15,248 bases of DNA from Dehalococcoidia bacterium (GCA_030615425.1 JAUWZG010000021.1:1-15248); one strand, 5' to 3'; counted from the stretch's first letter, positions 6,892-14,088 are shown. Program-made: numbers and translations. Notes: generated by a model from the letters alone, not told the origin.

Positions 6892-7065
6892 TTAGCCTCG
6901 CTTCTCATAATCAGGACACCAGGTGGCATTGGGGCGTTCTGGACTGTGACAGGTGCTGCGCCAATCCCATTTGCAGCTATCACAGAGGAAGATGTTCATT
7001 CCCAGCGCCTTCTTAATTCTAACCTTGAACCTGTGACCCCAGGGGGGCTTTCTCTTGGGTTTCAT
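6892..7065 (-). CDS. Four-cysteine mini-protein, putative metal-binding, function unknown
   Basis: A 57-codon gene, too short for a usual ORF cut-off. The N-terminal 20 residues are strongly basic (MKPKRKPPWGHRFKVRIKKA); then comes FLCDSCKWDWRSTC with CxxC, and near the end RPNATWCPDY. Cysteines fall at 28, 31, 39 and 50, a plausible zinc or Fe-S site, and tryptophans at 9, 33, 35 and 49 suggest a small folded core. The basic head could bind nucleic acid or membrane. Its stop lies 4 bp from the thiolase stop on the other strand. A promoter with TATATT sits 40 bp upstream of the ATG, but no good ribosome-binding site precedes it. I do not recognise a named family. Composition and the paired Cys make chance unlikely. 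Confidence 0.68.
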   Translation of the reverse strand: MKPKRKPPWGHRFKVRIKKALGMNIFLCDSCKWDWRSTCHSPERPNATWCPDYEKRG

Positions 7066-7106
7066 TTTCAGACACCAAATGATTTAGCCGCTAGTCTTTT
7101 GTTATA

Positions 7107-7135
7107 AATATATCAAATCGGGTGCTATTTAGCAA
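7107..7135 (-). promoter_or_regulatory. Likely promoter of the four-cysteine mini-protein gene
   Basis: Minus strand: TTGCTA (7135-7130), a 17-bp spacer, TATATT (7112-7107); 4 and 5 of 6 matches at optimal spacing. The predicted start near 7100 gives a leader of about 35 nt before the ATG at 7065. Confidence 0.5.
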
Positions 7136-7162
7136 CGATTGTGTTTAGTTGAATTAAACGGC

Positions 7163-7193
7163 GAGGTTGCACCTTATTCAGGTGCAGCCTCAT
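7163..7193 (+). terminator. Hairpin, possible terminator for plus-strand transcription
   Basis: A 12-bp stem, GAGGTTGCACCT (7163-7174) with AGGTGCAGCCTC (7180-7191), and a 5-nt loop. The single imperfect pair is T-G on the plus strand (a wobble in RNA) but would be A-C on the minus strand, so the plus direction is favoured. It is followed by ATATTTTA, a weak U tract. It could end the thiolase operon about 275 bp past its stop. The rest of the gap, 7194-7278, holds only a 14-bp perfect palindrome TATCAAATTTGATA at 7235-7248. Confidence 0.5.
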
Positions 7194-7278
7194 ATTTTAG
7201 ACATCATAAAGTAGCAGCCGAGTTTACAATCGACTATCAAATTTGATAACTAAATTAATCCAGCGCCACCTGATTAAG

Positions 7279-7614
7279 CTACTTGGGTGGGCCAGGAAAC
7301 ATCTTTTCTGCCGCCTTCATGCTTTCAATATAGGCCTTCATTGACTCATTGAAATCAGCCAGCGGGTAGGTCTCGAAATCCATAAATCCCCCTATGGGTA
7401 AAGTGCTAATGACTTGAACAAGTTCTTCGGCGCTCTTATTTTCACCAATAACCATGGAACGACCCGACCCGGCCATGAAGTAAGCTTCCAAGATTCTGCC
7501 CGCCTTCATTTCCTGATTCATTAAAGCAAGGGTTGCCTCCATGAGCTGCCTCGCTACAGATGGCGGAAGTGTAGACATTGTGTCCTTCATCTTGGCTATG
7601 GTCAGAAATTTCAT
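7279..7614 (-). CDS. Small protein resembling the muconolactone-isomerase family (dimeric alpha-beta barrel)
   Basis: This 111-residue protein starts MKFLTIAKMK, and its second half, SAEELVQVISTLPIGGFMDFETYPLADF (about 61-88), matches the pattern of the muconolactone delta-isomerase family: a helix, then Leu-Pro, then an aromatic-rich final strand ending in xPL. Such proteins fold as ferredoxin-like dimers, and many have no known reaction. No other aromatic-ring catabolism gene stands next to it, so isomerase activity is not claimed; a small-molecule-binding or stress-related role is as likely. The ATG at 7614 has a strong AAAGGAGG upstream. The gene is alone on the minus strand, with a near-perfect promoter whose spacer contains a perfect palindrome, suggesting tight control by a repressor. 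Confidence 0.72.
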   Translation of the reverse strand: MKFLTIAKMKDTMSTLPPSVARQLMEATLALMNQEMKAGRILEAYFMAGSGRSMVIGENKSAEELVQVISTLPIGGFMDFETYPLADFNESMKAYIESMKAAEKMFPGPPK

Positions 7615-7719
7615 CCTTTTCCTCCTTTGGTTGTTTTTGTTGTAGATGGCTGACTTCAGTGTTTGTCTTAAATTGGCATCACCTCCTTGCCGCTATTCTA
7701 ACCCATAAAAAGGGATTTT

Positions 7720-7747
7720 ATTATACCCTATTTTGTAGGGTTGTCAA
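7720..7747 (-). promoter_or_regulatory. Consensus promoter of the muconolactone-isomerase-like gene
   Basis: Minus strand: TTGACA (7747-7742), 16 bp, TATAAT (7725-7720). Both boxes are perfect consensus. The predicted start near 7713 gives a leader of about 100 nt before the ATG at 7614. The leader also contains AAGGAGGTGAT (7689-7679), a perfect 11-base complement to the 16S rRNA 3' end that is followed by no usable gene. Confidence 0.82.
7725..7741. promoter_or_regulatory. Perfect palindrome filling the promoter spacer (candidate operator)
   Basis: ACCCTA-N5-TAGGGT, 17 bp with 6-bp perfect arms, occupies exactly the DNA between the -35 and -10 boxes and overlaps one base of the -10. A dimeric repressor bound here would block RNA polymerase. 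The cognate regulator is not encoded in the window. Confidence 0.6.
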
Positions 7748-7834
7748 TAATGGTGCCTCCATAAACTCAAGGTATTCCTCTATGTGCGCAATTGTGGTAA
7801 AATAGGGCGAGGTTTTGGCAAAGGATGATTTATT

Positions 7835-8818
7835 ATGGCTATCCCTAGGATGAGAAAAGGAAAAAAAGCGGCTGTTCCGGAGGTCGGGAAAGAAGCTGGG
7901 CAGCTAAATATTGAGTCGGTCGCCTGGGGTGAGCTAACCTGGTTTAACATTGAGGCTCCCACCGAACAGGAGACAGATTATCTGGCTGATAACTACCCCT
8001 TCCACCCCCTGGATTTGGACGACTGTCTCAGCCGAATACAGCGACCCAAAATAGATGTATACGATGACTATCTGTTTTTGGTCTTCCACTTTCCGGTATT
8101 CAGCAAGGAGGCCAGAGTAACCACTCCCAGCCAGGTATCGGTGTTTATCGGCCAAAACTACCTCATTACCCTGCACAAGGGGGACCTTAAGCCGCTGGTA
8201 AAGCTATTTAACCAGTGCCAGACTGATGAAGAAATAAGGCAGGAGCATTTCAGCCAGGGTTCTGCTTACCTCCTTTACCGGATAATTGACCGGCTGGTTG
8301 ACTACTGCCTGCCGATACTGAACAAGATTGGTGGCAATATTGAGGCTGTGGAAGATGCTATTTTCTCTGAGAAGGTGCGGGGCACAGTGAGGGAAATCTC
8401 TGCTCTTCGGCGTGACGTTATTTCCTTCCGCCGCATTATCTGGCCAATGAGAGCGGTTATCGGCAGTCTGGAACCTAAGATTCGCCGCTTTGTCAAGATG
8501 GATATGGAGGTTTACTTCGGAGATATGACTGACCATGTGGATAAGATTTGGGATGCCCTGGATGAATATAAGGAGATAATTGAAGGTCTAAATGATACCC
8601 ATGATTCCCTGGCAACTAATCGCACCAATGAGGTGGTGCGAATGTTGACCGTCATTGCTACTATCCTGCTGCCGCTAACGGTAATTGCCTCTATTTATGG
8701 GATGAATGTCCCATTGCCGTTCCAAGAGTCCGGCTACGCTTTTGCCTTTGTGTTCGCCCTCTGGGCGCTGGTTGTAGTAGGCATGCTCTACTTCTTCCGT
8801 CGCCATCGCTGGATTTAG
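7835..8818 (+). CDS. corA: CorA-type Mg2+ (divalent cation) channel
   Basis: This 327-residue member of the CorA/MIT family forms a pentameric inner-membrane channel that brings in Mg2+ (some members move Co2+, Ni2+ or Zn2+). The long N-terminal part is the cytoplasmic funnel, followed by a charged helical stalk (about 160-260) and two transmembrane helices at about 265-287 and 301-321. The signature YGMN is at 288-291 at the end of TM1, followed by the short external loop VPLPFQESG. The C-terminus is basic (FFRRHRW), as in the family's inner ring of positive charge. ATG at 7835 follows AAAGGA about 10 nt upstream. The next gene starts one base after its stop, so the two are probably co-translated. 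Confidence 0.92.
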   Translation: MAIPRMRKGKKAAVPEVGKEAGQLNIESVAWGELTWFNIEAPTEQETDYLADNYPFHPLDLDDCLSRIQRPKIDVYDDYLFLVFHFPVFSKEARVTTPSQVSVFIGQNYLITLHKGDLKPLVKLFNQCQTDEEIRQEHFSQGSAYLLYRIIDRLVDYCLPILNKIGGNIEAVEDAIFSEKVRGTVREISALRRDVISFRRIIWPMRAVIGSLEPKIRRFVKMDMEVYFGDMTDHVDKIWDALDEYKEIIEGLNDTHDSLATNRTNEVVRMLTVIATILLPLTVIASIYGMNVPLPFQESGYAFAFVFALWALVVVGMLYFFRRHRWI

Positions 8819-8819
8819 A

Positions 8820-9461
8820 ATGATTCTAGTAGTATTAGCTACATTATTTGCTACCTGCCTGCTTGTAGCCAACATCTTAGCAGTAAAGCTTGTTTCTATT
8901 GGTGGATGGGTTGTCCCGGCGGGAGTAATCGCTTATCCATTAACCTTTTTATTTACCGATGTAATTACCGAGCTTTATGGTAGAAGGACAGCCTCCAGAG
9001 TCATTTGGGTAGGTTTTGGTGCCAATATGCTCATGGTAATACTGATCTTTGGTGGCAAGTTATTGCCACCGGCGCTGATATTGTGGGAAGGCCAGCCAGC
9101 TTATGAGTCCATCTTGGGCATGGTACCCAGAATTGTCTTGGCATCAATGATTGCCTACCTGATAAGTCAACACCACGATGTTTTCGCCTTCCATTTTTGG
9201 CGAGAGAAGACGAGGGCTAGGTTCTTATGGTTGCGCAATAATGCCTCGACGATGGTCTCACAAGCGCTAGATACTGGAGTATTCATATCCATAGCTTTCT
9301 GGGGGACAGTGCCTACAGGAGTTCTGACCAATATGATGCTCACCCAATATTTAATTAAACTTGCTATAGCAGCCGCTGACACCCCATTCTGTTATCTATT
9401 GGTTCATTTACTAAAAGGGAGGGTTAAGCCGTCGTCTGCAGGCGCTGAAGCTATGGTCTAG
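8820..9461 (+). CDS. VUT/YhhQ-family membrane transporter (queuosine precursor type)
   Basis: A 213-residue, very hydrophobic inner-membrane protein of the YhhQ (DUF165) family, whose characterised members import 7-deazaguanine precursors of queuosine. Family features visible are the FTDVITELYGRR segment (about 45-56) between the first helices, the polar SQHHDVFAFHFWREKTR stretch (about 115-131), then RNNASTMVSQALDTGVFI (139-156). About six transmembrane spans can be drawn. The ATG at 8820 lies one base after the corA stop with no separate ribosome-binding site, pointing to translational coupling. No queuosine gene is seen in the window, so substrate assignment rests on the family alone. Confidence 0.85.
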   Translation: MILVVLATLFATCLLVANILAVKLVSIGGWVVPAGVIAYPLTFLFTDVITELYGRRTASRVIWVGFGANMLMVILIFGGKLLPPALILWEGQPAYESILGMVPRIVLASMIAYLISQHHDVFAFHFWREKTRARFLWLRNNASTMVSQALDTGVFISIAFWGTVPTGVLTNMMLTQYLIKLAIAAADTPFCYLLVHLLKGRVKPSSAGAEAMV

Positions 9462-9475
9462 GGATTTGGCTAACA

Positions 9476-10246
9476 ATGAATATTCGTTTCTTGGGAGCGC
9501 ACAACTGTGAATCGCAAAACGCAAAGCTCATTAGCCTGCTCGTTGATGACGTTCTGGTCATAGATGCCGGTGCCCTTACCTCCAGCCTATCGTTTGAGGC
9601 TCAACAGAAGATTAAGGCGATTCTGCTCACCCACCACCATTATGACCATGTCAGGGACATACCGGTGATAGCCCAGAACCTTTTCCTGCGCCAGACGACC
9701 ATCGACATTTACTCCACCCCACCGACATATGATGCCGTGGTTAGACATCTATTGAATGATGAGCTTTATCCCGATTTCCTGCACAAGCCGGCGCCTAACC
9801 CCACGGTCAGGTTCACCGTAATAGAGCCAGGTAAGCCCCAGCAGATTGAAGGCTATAGCGTTCTGGCCGTCCCGGTAAACCACGGCGTCCCTACCGTTGG
9901 CTACCAGGTCGCTTCTCCAGAGGGTAAGGTGGTATTCTATACCAGTGACACCGGTCCGGGCTTAGCTAGTTGCTGGAGGCAGGTTTCGCCGCAACTGCTT
10001 ATTATCGAGGTTACGGCACCAGATAAATATAAGGAATGGGCAGCGCAGTCAGGACATCTCGCCCCCAGTCTGTTAAAGCAGGAGCTAACCAGTTTCAAGG
10101 AGCTCAACGGCTACCTCCCCCAGGTAGTGGTGGTTCACATGAACCCCCACCTGGAGAAGGAGATAGAGGCTGAAATAGCGGCGGTAAGTAAGACATTGGG
10201 CGGTTCCATAACCCTTGCCTATGAGGGAATGGAGCTTAACCTATAA
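9476..10246 (+). CDS. Metallo-beta-lactamase-fold hydrolase, cyclic-nucleotide phosphodiesterase/RNase Z-like
   Basis: This 256-residue soluble enzyme has the HxHxDH metal site as HHHYDH (His53, His55, Asp57, His58), with further ligands likely at His136 (VNHG), Asp158 (TSDTG) and a late His (194, 221 or 225). The layout (a short N-terminus, no added RNA-binding arm, and VHMNPH near the end) resembles class II cAMP phosphodiesterases and small RNase Z-like phosphodiesterases more than glyoxalases or lactamases. It probably binds two Zn2+ or Mn2+ and cleaves a phosphodiester; the substrate is unknown. It starts 14 bp after the transporter gene with only a weak ribosome-binding site. No signal peptide is present. 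Confidence 0.85.
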   Translation: MNIRFLGAHNCESQNAKLISLLVDDVLVIDAGALTSSLSFEAQQKIKAILLTHHHYDHVRDIPVIAQNLFLRQTTIDIYSTPPTYDAVVRHLLNDELYPDFLHKPAPNPTVRFTVIEPGKPQQIEGYSVLAVPVNHGVPTVGYQVASPEGKVVFYTSDTGPGLASCWRQVSPQLLIIEVTAPDKYKEWAAQSGHLAPSLLKQELTSFKELNGYLPQVVVVHMNPHLEKEIEAEIAAVSKTLGGSITLAYEGMELNL

Positions 10247-10254
10247 AGCGGGTC

Positions 10255-10281
10255 CCCAGGAAAATCGAAGATTTTTCTGGG
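10255..10281 (+). repeat. 27-nt perfect hairpin element, REP-like or weak terminator
   Basis: CCCAGGAAAATC (10255-10266) pairs with GATTTTTCTGGG (10270-10281) around a GAA loop: 12 bp with a single G-T pair that is a wobble only in plus-strand RNA. No U tract follows (GTGCTTATAG), so it is not a normal terminator. It sits 8 bp after the hydrolase stop and 12 bp before the next start, and may be an mRNA-stabilising or REP-like element. Confidence 0.6.
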
Positions 10282-10293
10282 TGCTTATAGGGG

Positions 10294-10782
10294 GTGAGGT
10301 TGATAAACGCTCCCAAATTCATTGTTGACTGTAATGTGGGGAAGCTAACCAAGTGGTTGAGGCTTATGGGTTATGACGCTCAGTTCTTCAATGGCAGCGA
10401 TGATTCCCATTTGGTGGCTATTGCTCAAGCCGAGGGCAGAGTGATATTGACCAGAGATACACAGATTATGAAAAGGCGGGTGATAACCAGCGGGCAACTC
10501 AAAGCCGTCCTTATCCAGGGTGATGAACCTGAGCTACAGATTCATCAGGTAATAGATACTTTAGACCTGGATTGCCAGTTCCGACCGTTCACTATCTGTC
10601 TGGAGTGCAATCAACCTTTGGTAGAGAGGAGCAAAGGACAGGTGAAAGACCTGGTGCCGCCCTATGTCTTCCAGACTCAAAGCCAGTTTATGGAGTGTCC
10701 CGCCTGCCACCGCATCTACTGGAGGGGAACCCACTGGCGGGCAATGACCCGGAGGCTGGAGAAGTTTACGGGGGTTGTTTGA
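10294..10782 (+). CDS. Mut7-C RNase-domain protein (PIN-like fold with zinc ribbon)
   Basis: This 162-residue protein has KFIVDCNVGKLTKWLRLMGYD (8-28), with the first acidic residue Asp12, and VILTRD (50-55) supplying further acidic residues, as in PIN-like nucleases. A zinc ribbon follows (Cys102, Cys105, Cys135, Cys138), and IYWRGTHWRAM (141-151) is a hallmark ending of the Mut7-C family (PF01927). It is predicted to be an RNase, though bacterial members are poorly studied. The start shown is GTG at 10294; a TTG at 10300 is an alternative with better spacing from the GGGGG run, and would remove two residues. It stands alone between a hairpin and the promoter of the next operon. Confidence 0.85.
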   Translation: MRLINAPKFIVDCNVGKLTKWLRLMGYDAQFFNGSDDSHLVAIAQAEGRVILTRDTQIMKRRVITSGQLKAVLIQGDEPELQIHQVIDTLDLDCQFRPFTICLECNQPLVERSKGQVKDLVPPYVFQTQSQFMECPACHRIYWRGTHWRAMTRRLEKFTGVV

Positions 10783-10840
10783 CAGCATAATTTTTCCCAT
10801 CGCCCACCCTGAGGCGGTAAGAGTAGTTTCTCACCATCCC

Positions 10841-10869
10841 TTGACCATAGCCCAGTATATTGCTACACT
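10841..10869 (+). promoter_or_regulatory. Promoter of the crotonase-nnrED-coaX-coaBC gene set
   Basis: TTGACC (10841-10846), a 17-bp spacer, TACACT (10864-10869); 5 and 4 of 6 matches at ideal spacing. The start would be near 10876, about 27 nt before the ATG at 10903, which has GGGGGAGAG ahead of it. Confidence 0.6.
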
Positions 10870-10902
10870 TCAGATTGATAATATCGGAAACGGGGGAGAG
10901 CG

Positions 10903-11667
10903 ATGAAGTTCAAGAACATACTGGTGGAGAAAAAGGAGGGGGTGGCAAAGCTCATCATTAATCGGCCGCCGTTAAATATCCTGGATATTGACACCCTGGA
11001 GGAGATGAACCAAGCCCTGGCCGAGCTTAAGACAGATGATGAAGTAAAGGTGGTGGTGATTACTGGTGCTGGTGATAGAGCCTTCTCTGCCGGGGTAGCT
11101 GTTGGTGACCATCTAGGTGAGAAGCTACCCAAAATGGTTGAGGTATTCCATAAATTATTTATATCATTAATAGAGGTAGATAAGCCCACTATTGCTGTAG
11201 TCAATGGTGTTGCCCTGGGCGGGGGCTGCGAGATAGTGGCTGGCTGTGATATGGCTATCGCCTCAGAAACGGCACAACTGGGACAGCCGGAGGTTAAGCT
11301 GGGGGTATATCCTCCCCCGGCCTCAGTCCTCTTCCCCAGGATTATGGGCAGACAAAAGGCGTTTGAGCTTATTCTCTCCGGCGATAGTATCAGTGCCAAA
11401 GAAGCGGAGAGGATTGGCCTGATAAATAAAGTTGTCCCTGAAGAGGGGTTTGAAAAGGCAACCGACGAATTTATCAAGCGCTTTACGGCTAATAGTGGGC
11501 TAACCCTGACCCAGGCCAGGCAGGCTCTTTATCGTAATTTTGACCTGGAATTTCATCAGGCTTTGGAGGTCACCGGGGTTGACGCTGCTCTGGTGATGAG
11601 CGGGGAGAACAGCGTTGAGGGGCTGACCGCTTTCCTGGAGAAGAGAAAGCCGGTCTGGATAAGATAG
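10903..11667 (+). CDS. Enoyl-CoA hydratase family protein, resembling cyclic dienoyl-CoA hydratase
   Basis: A 254-residue crotonase-fold enzyme. It keeps both acid-base glutamates, Glu110 (GGGCE) and Glu130 (QPE), and the oxyanion-hole segment AFSAGVAVGDH (60-70), so it should hydrate an enoyl-CoA. It differs from the crotonase at 3945: the segment after Glu130 reads VKLGVYPPPASVLFPRIMG instead of the usual IPGWGGTQRL. The YPP-containing segment and the early LNILDIDTLEEMN recall cyclohexa-1,5-diene-1-carbonyl-CoA hydratases of anaerobic benzoyl-CoA breakdown. That substrate is a resemblance from memory only, and no benzoyl-CoA reductase is present in the window. ATG start with GGGGGAGAG. It is first in a run of four genes; nnrED follows after 21 bp. 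Confidence 0.85.
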   Translation: MKFKNILVEKKEGVAKLIINRPPLNILDIDTLEEMNQALAELKTDDEVKVVVITGAGDRAFSAGVAVGDHLGEKLPKMVEVFHKLFISLIEVDKPTIAVVNGVALGGGCEIVAGCDMAIASETAQLGQPEVKLGVYPPPASVLFPRIMGRQKAFELILSGDSISAKEAERIGLINKVVPEEGFEKATDEFIKRFTANSGLTLTQARQALYRNFDLEFHQALEVTGVDAALVMSGENSVEGLTAFLEKRKPVWIR

Positions 11668-11688
11668 TCTTTATGGAGGTAGATGGAA

Positions 11689-13296
11689 ATGAAGATTCTG
11701 ACTACTACCCAGATGCAACAGTTGGAGGAGAGTTGTGCCCAGATGGGTTTGACCATAGATGTGCTTATGGAAAATGCCGGCAAGGCTGTAGCTGAAGAGG
11801 TTAGACAAATCCTGGGCGATATCAGCCAACAGCAGATTCTATTTCTAATCGGACCCGGCAATAACGGTGGGGATGGGCTGGTCGCCGCTCGCCATCTTAA
11901 TGATTGGGGAGCCAAGGTCATCATCTACTTGTATGGCCAGAGACCAGCGAGGGACCCGAATCTTAAGGCGGTTCGGGAACGTCGCATCACTCGCGTTGAG
12001 GCGCCTAAGGATGACAACCTGGATAAGCTCACTGGGTTTCTGAACTCAGTCGATGCGGTTGTTGATGCTCTATTTGGCACTGGCACTGCTACCGCTGGCA
12101 CTGTCCGCCCCTTTGGCGGTCTGCTGCTGATGATATTGGACAAGGTGAGACGGGCTAGAAAGAAGCGCCCGGGGCTGCGTATCATTGCTCTGGATTTGCC
12201 CTCAGGGCTCAACGCTGATACCGGGGAGGTAGACCCTGGCTGTCTCCATGCTGGTTATACTATAACCTTGGGGTTTCCCAAGCCAGGCTTGTTCAAATTC
12301 CCCGGGGCAGAAAGGGCGGGTGAAGTATTTGTGGTCGATATTGGCATGCCCACCGATCTGGTTGAGGAGACAATTGCAGAAGAATATATTCCCGATGAGT
12401 GGGTTAGAGCGATTCTTCCTGAGCGTTCGGCTCTAGCTAATAAAGGCAGCTTTGGCCGGGTTCTGGTGGTGGCTGGCTCCATAAATTACATCGGTGCTGC
12501 CTATCTAGCCTGCAGTGGCGCTCTGCGAGTTGGGGCAGGGGTGGTAACCTTGGCTACAACTGGCAGGCTCCAGTCTATCCTGGCTTCAAAACTAACCGAG
12601 GTAACCTATCTCCCCTTACCTGAATCCCGCCCCGGCCTCCTTTCTCATGAAGCCGTCAGGCCGATATTCCGGCAATTGAACGACTATAATGTCCTGCTTC
12701 TGGGCTGCGGACTGGGGCAGAGCGAACCGGTAACAAAGTTCGTCAGGATTATCCTTCTCGGCAAGGCTAAGGCCGCCAAGCCCAAGTTGCCTTCGTTGGT
12801 CCTCGATGCCGATGCCCTAAACATCCTGGCTATTAGTCCGGGGTGGTGGAACCGGCTCACCGACGATGCCATACTTACCCCTCACCCCGGGGAAATGGCG
12901 AGGCTGACAGGGAAGACGGCGGACGAGGTGCAGGCAGACCGCTTAGGAATTGCTCAAAAAATGGCTGCGGAATGGAATAAAACCATTGTCCTCAAGGGAG
13001 CCTATACTGTTGTTGCCGCACCAGATGGTCGAAGCCAGGTTAGCAATATAGCCAATCCCGGGCTGGCATCAGCCGGCACCGGTGACGTGTTGGCCGGGGC
13101 TATAGCCGGAATGGTGGCACAGGGCTTGTCGCTTTTTGATGCTGCCGCCTGTGGGGTGTACCTCCATGGTATGGCTGGTGAGATGGTTAGGGATAGGCTG
13201 GGCGATGCTGGCATGATTGCCTCTGACCTGCTGGTGGCATTGCCTCAAGTTATTAAGCAGTTGAAGGAGGGGGAGGCTACCCCGCCAACCGAATAG
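11689..13296 (+). CDS. nnr: Bifunctional NAD(P)H-hydrate epimerase / ADP-dependent dehydratase
   Basis: This repairs NAD(P)H that has become hydrated: the N-terminal half interconverts R and S epimers, and the C-terminal half dehydrates S-NAD(P)HX using ADP. Residues 1-225 are the YjeF_N epimerase with GPGNNGGDG (55-63) and ALDLPSGLNADTGE (167-180). Residues 240-530 are the ribokinase-like dehydratase with KGSFGRVLVVAGS (252-264), TPHPGEMARLTG (397-408) and the nucleotide-site motif AGTGDVLAG (462-470), catalytic Asp466. The 535-residue length is right for the fused form. I chose the ATG at 11689, eight bases after GGAGGT; an ATG at 11683 (two residues longer) is only two bases from that site. 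Third-party roles are unlikely; confidence in function is high. Confidence 0.94.
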   Translation: MKILTTTQMQQLEESCAQMGLTIDVLMENAGKAVAEEVRQILGDISQQQILFLIGPGNNGGDGLVAARHLNDWGAKVIIYLYGQRPARDPNLKAVRERRITRVEAPKDDNLDKLTGFLNSVDAVVDALFGTGTATAGTVRPFGGLLLMILDKVRRARKKRPGLRIIALDLPSGLNADTGEVDPGCLHAGYTITLGFPKPGLFKFPGAERAGEVFVVDIGMPTDLVEETIAEEYIPDEWVRAILPERSALANKGSFGRVLVVAGSINYIGAAYLACSGALRVGAGVVTLATTGRLQSILASKLTEVTYLPLPESRPGLLSHEAVRPIFRQLNDYNVLLLGCGLGQSEPVTKFVRIILLGKAKAAKPKLPSLVLDADALNILAISPGWWNRLTDDAILTPHPGEMARLTGKTADEVQADRLGIAQKMAAEWNKTIVLKGAYTVVAAPDGRSQVSNIANPGLASAGTGDVLAGAIAGMVAQGLSLFDAAACGVYLHGMAGEMVRDRLGDAGMIASDLLVALPQVIKQLKEGEATPPTE

Positions 13297-13302
13297 GGTG
13301 CC

Positions 13303-14070
13303 ATGCTATTAACTATTGATATTGGGAATACTGACACCACTCTGGGCGTTTTTGAGGGCGAGGAGCTTCGTGCTACCTGGCATATGGCTACAAGCATCCA
13401 CCGCATGGCCGATGAGTATGCCGCCTTACTGCTTAACCTGCTGCTCCAGCAGGGTCTGGACATAGCTGATATTAAGGCGGTAGCCTTATGCAGTGTTGTT
13501 CCGCCGCTGACAACCACCTTTGCCGACCTTTCTGAGCGGTACTTTAACACTCCGCCACTGGTGGTTGGGGCTGGGGTCAAGACCGGGGTGCGCATCAGGA
13601 TGGACAACCCCAGGGAAGTAGGCGCTGACCGCATCGCCGATGCCGCCGCTGCCCACCATCTCTATGGTGGCCCGGTAATTATCATTGACCTGGGTACAGC
13701 CACTACCTTTGGTATTGTCTCCAAGGAGGGAGACTACATTGGCGGTATTATCGCCACCGGTATAGCCACAGCTGCTGAGGCGCTGTTCACCCGGACGGCG
13801 CAGTTGCCCCGTGTGGAACTAGTCCACCCCAAGCACGTGATTGGCACCAACACGGTGGCTGCCGTGCAGTCGGGGATTATTTACGGCTACGCATCCCTGG
13901 TTGAGGGGATGCTGGCTCGCATTCAAAAGGAACTGGGGAAGAAGGCTAAGGTGGTGGCTACCGGGGGTTACGCTAAACTCATAGCTAAAGAAACAGCGGT
14001 AATTGATGTGGTCAACCCCAACCTGACATTAATTGGGCTAAAGCTCATCTATGAGATGAACCAATCCTAG
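13303..14070 (+). CDS. coaX: Type III pantothenate kinase
   Basis: This catalyses the first step of CoA synthesis, pantothenate plus ATP to 4'-phosphopantothenate, without feedback inhibition by CoA. It is an ASKHA-fold protein of 255 residues, as usual. The phosphate-binding IDIGNTDTTLG is at 5-15 (Asp6), GADRIADA is at 107-114 (Asp109 the likely base), and IDLGTATT is at 128-135. GTNTVAAVQSGIIYGY (181-196) is the typical C-terminal segment. One departure: the usual GGxIxPG reads GGIIATG here (148-154), so the proline is missing. It lies 6 bp after the nnr stop and 18 bp before coaBC, so two CoA steps are encoded together. Confidence 0.94.
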   Translation: MLLTIDIGNTDTTLGVFEGEELRATWHMATSIHRMADEYAALLLNLLLQQGLDIADIKAVALCSVVPPLTTTFADLSERYFNTPPLVVGAGVKTGVRIRMDNPREVGADRIADAAAAHHLYGGPVIIIDLGTATTFGIVSKEGDYIGGIIATGIATAAEALFTRTAQLPRVELVHPKHVIGTNTVAAVQSGIIYGYASLVEGMLARIQKELGKKAKVVATGGYAKLIAKETAVIDVVNPNLTLIGLKLIYEMNQS

Positions 14071-14088
14071 TTTGATTGAGGAGTAATA

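Noticed and set aside
6847..7107. Plus-strand 86-codon frame after the thiolase
   Set aside because: It overlaps the thiolase end out of frame and runs antisense to the four-cysteine gene; it has no ribosome-binding site and no recognisable protein features.
7675..7684. Three-codon leader peptide (Met-Pro-Ile) behind AAGGAGGTGAT
   Set aside because: The ATG begins inside the ribosome-binding match, so spacing is unsuitable; kept only as an observation about the orphan site.
7741..7834. Promoter for corA
   Set aside because: A TAAAAT at 7798-7803 could be a -10, but no acceptable -35 lies 16-18 bp upstream, so none is annotated.
10561..10800. Extra frames on both strands within and after the Mut7-C gene
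   Set aside because: They are shadows of the zinc-ribbon region, lack ribosome-binding sites and show no family features.
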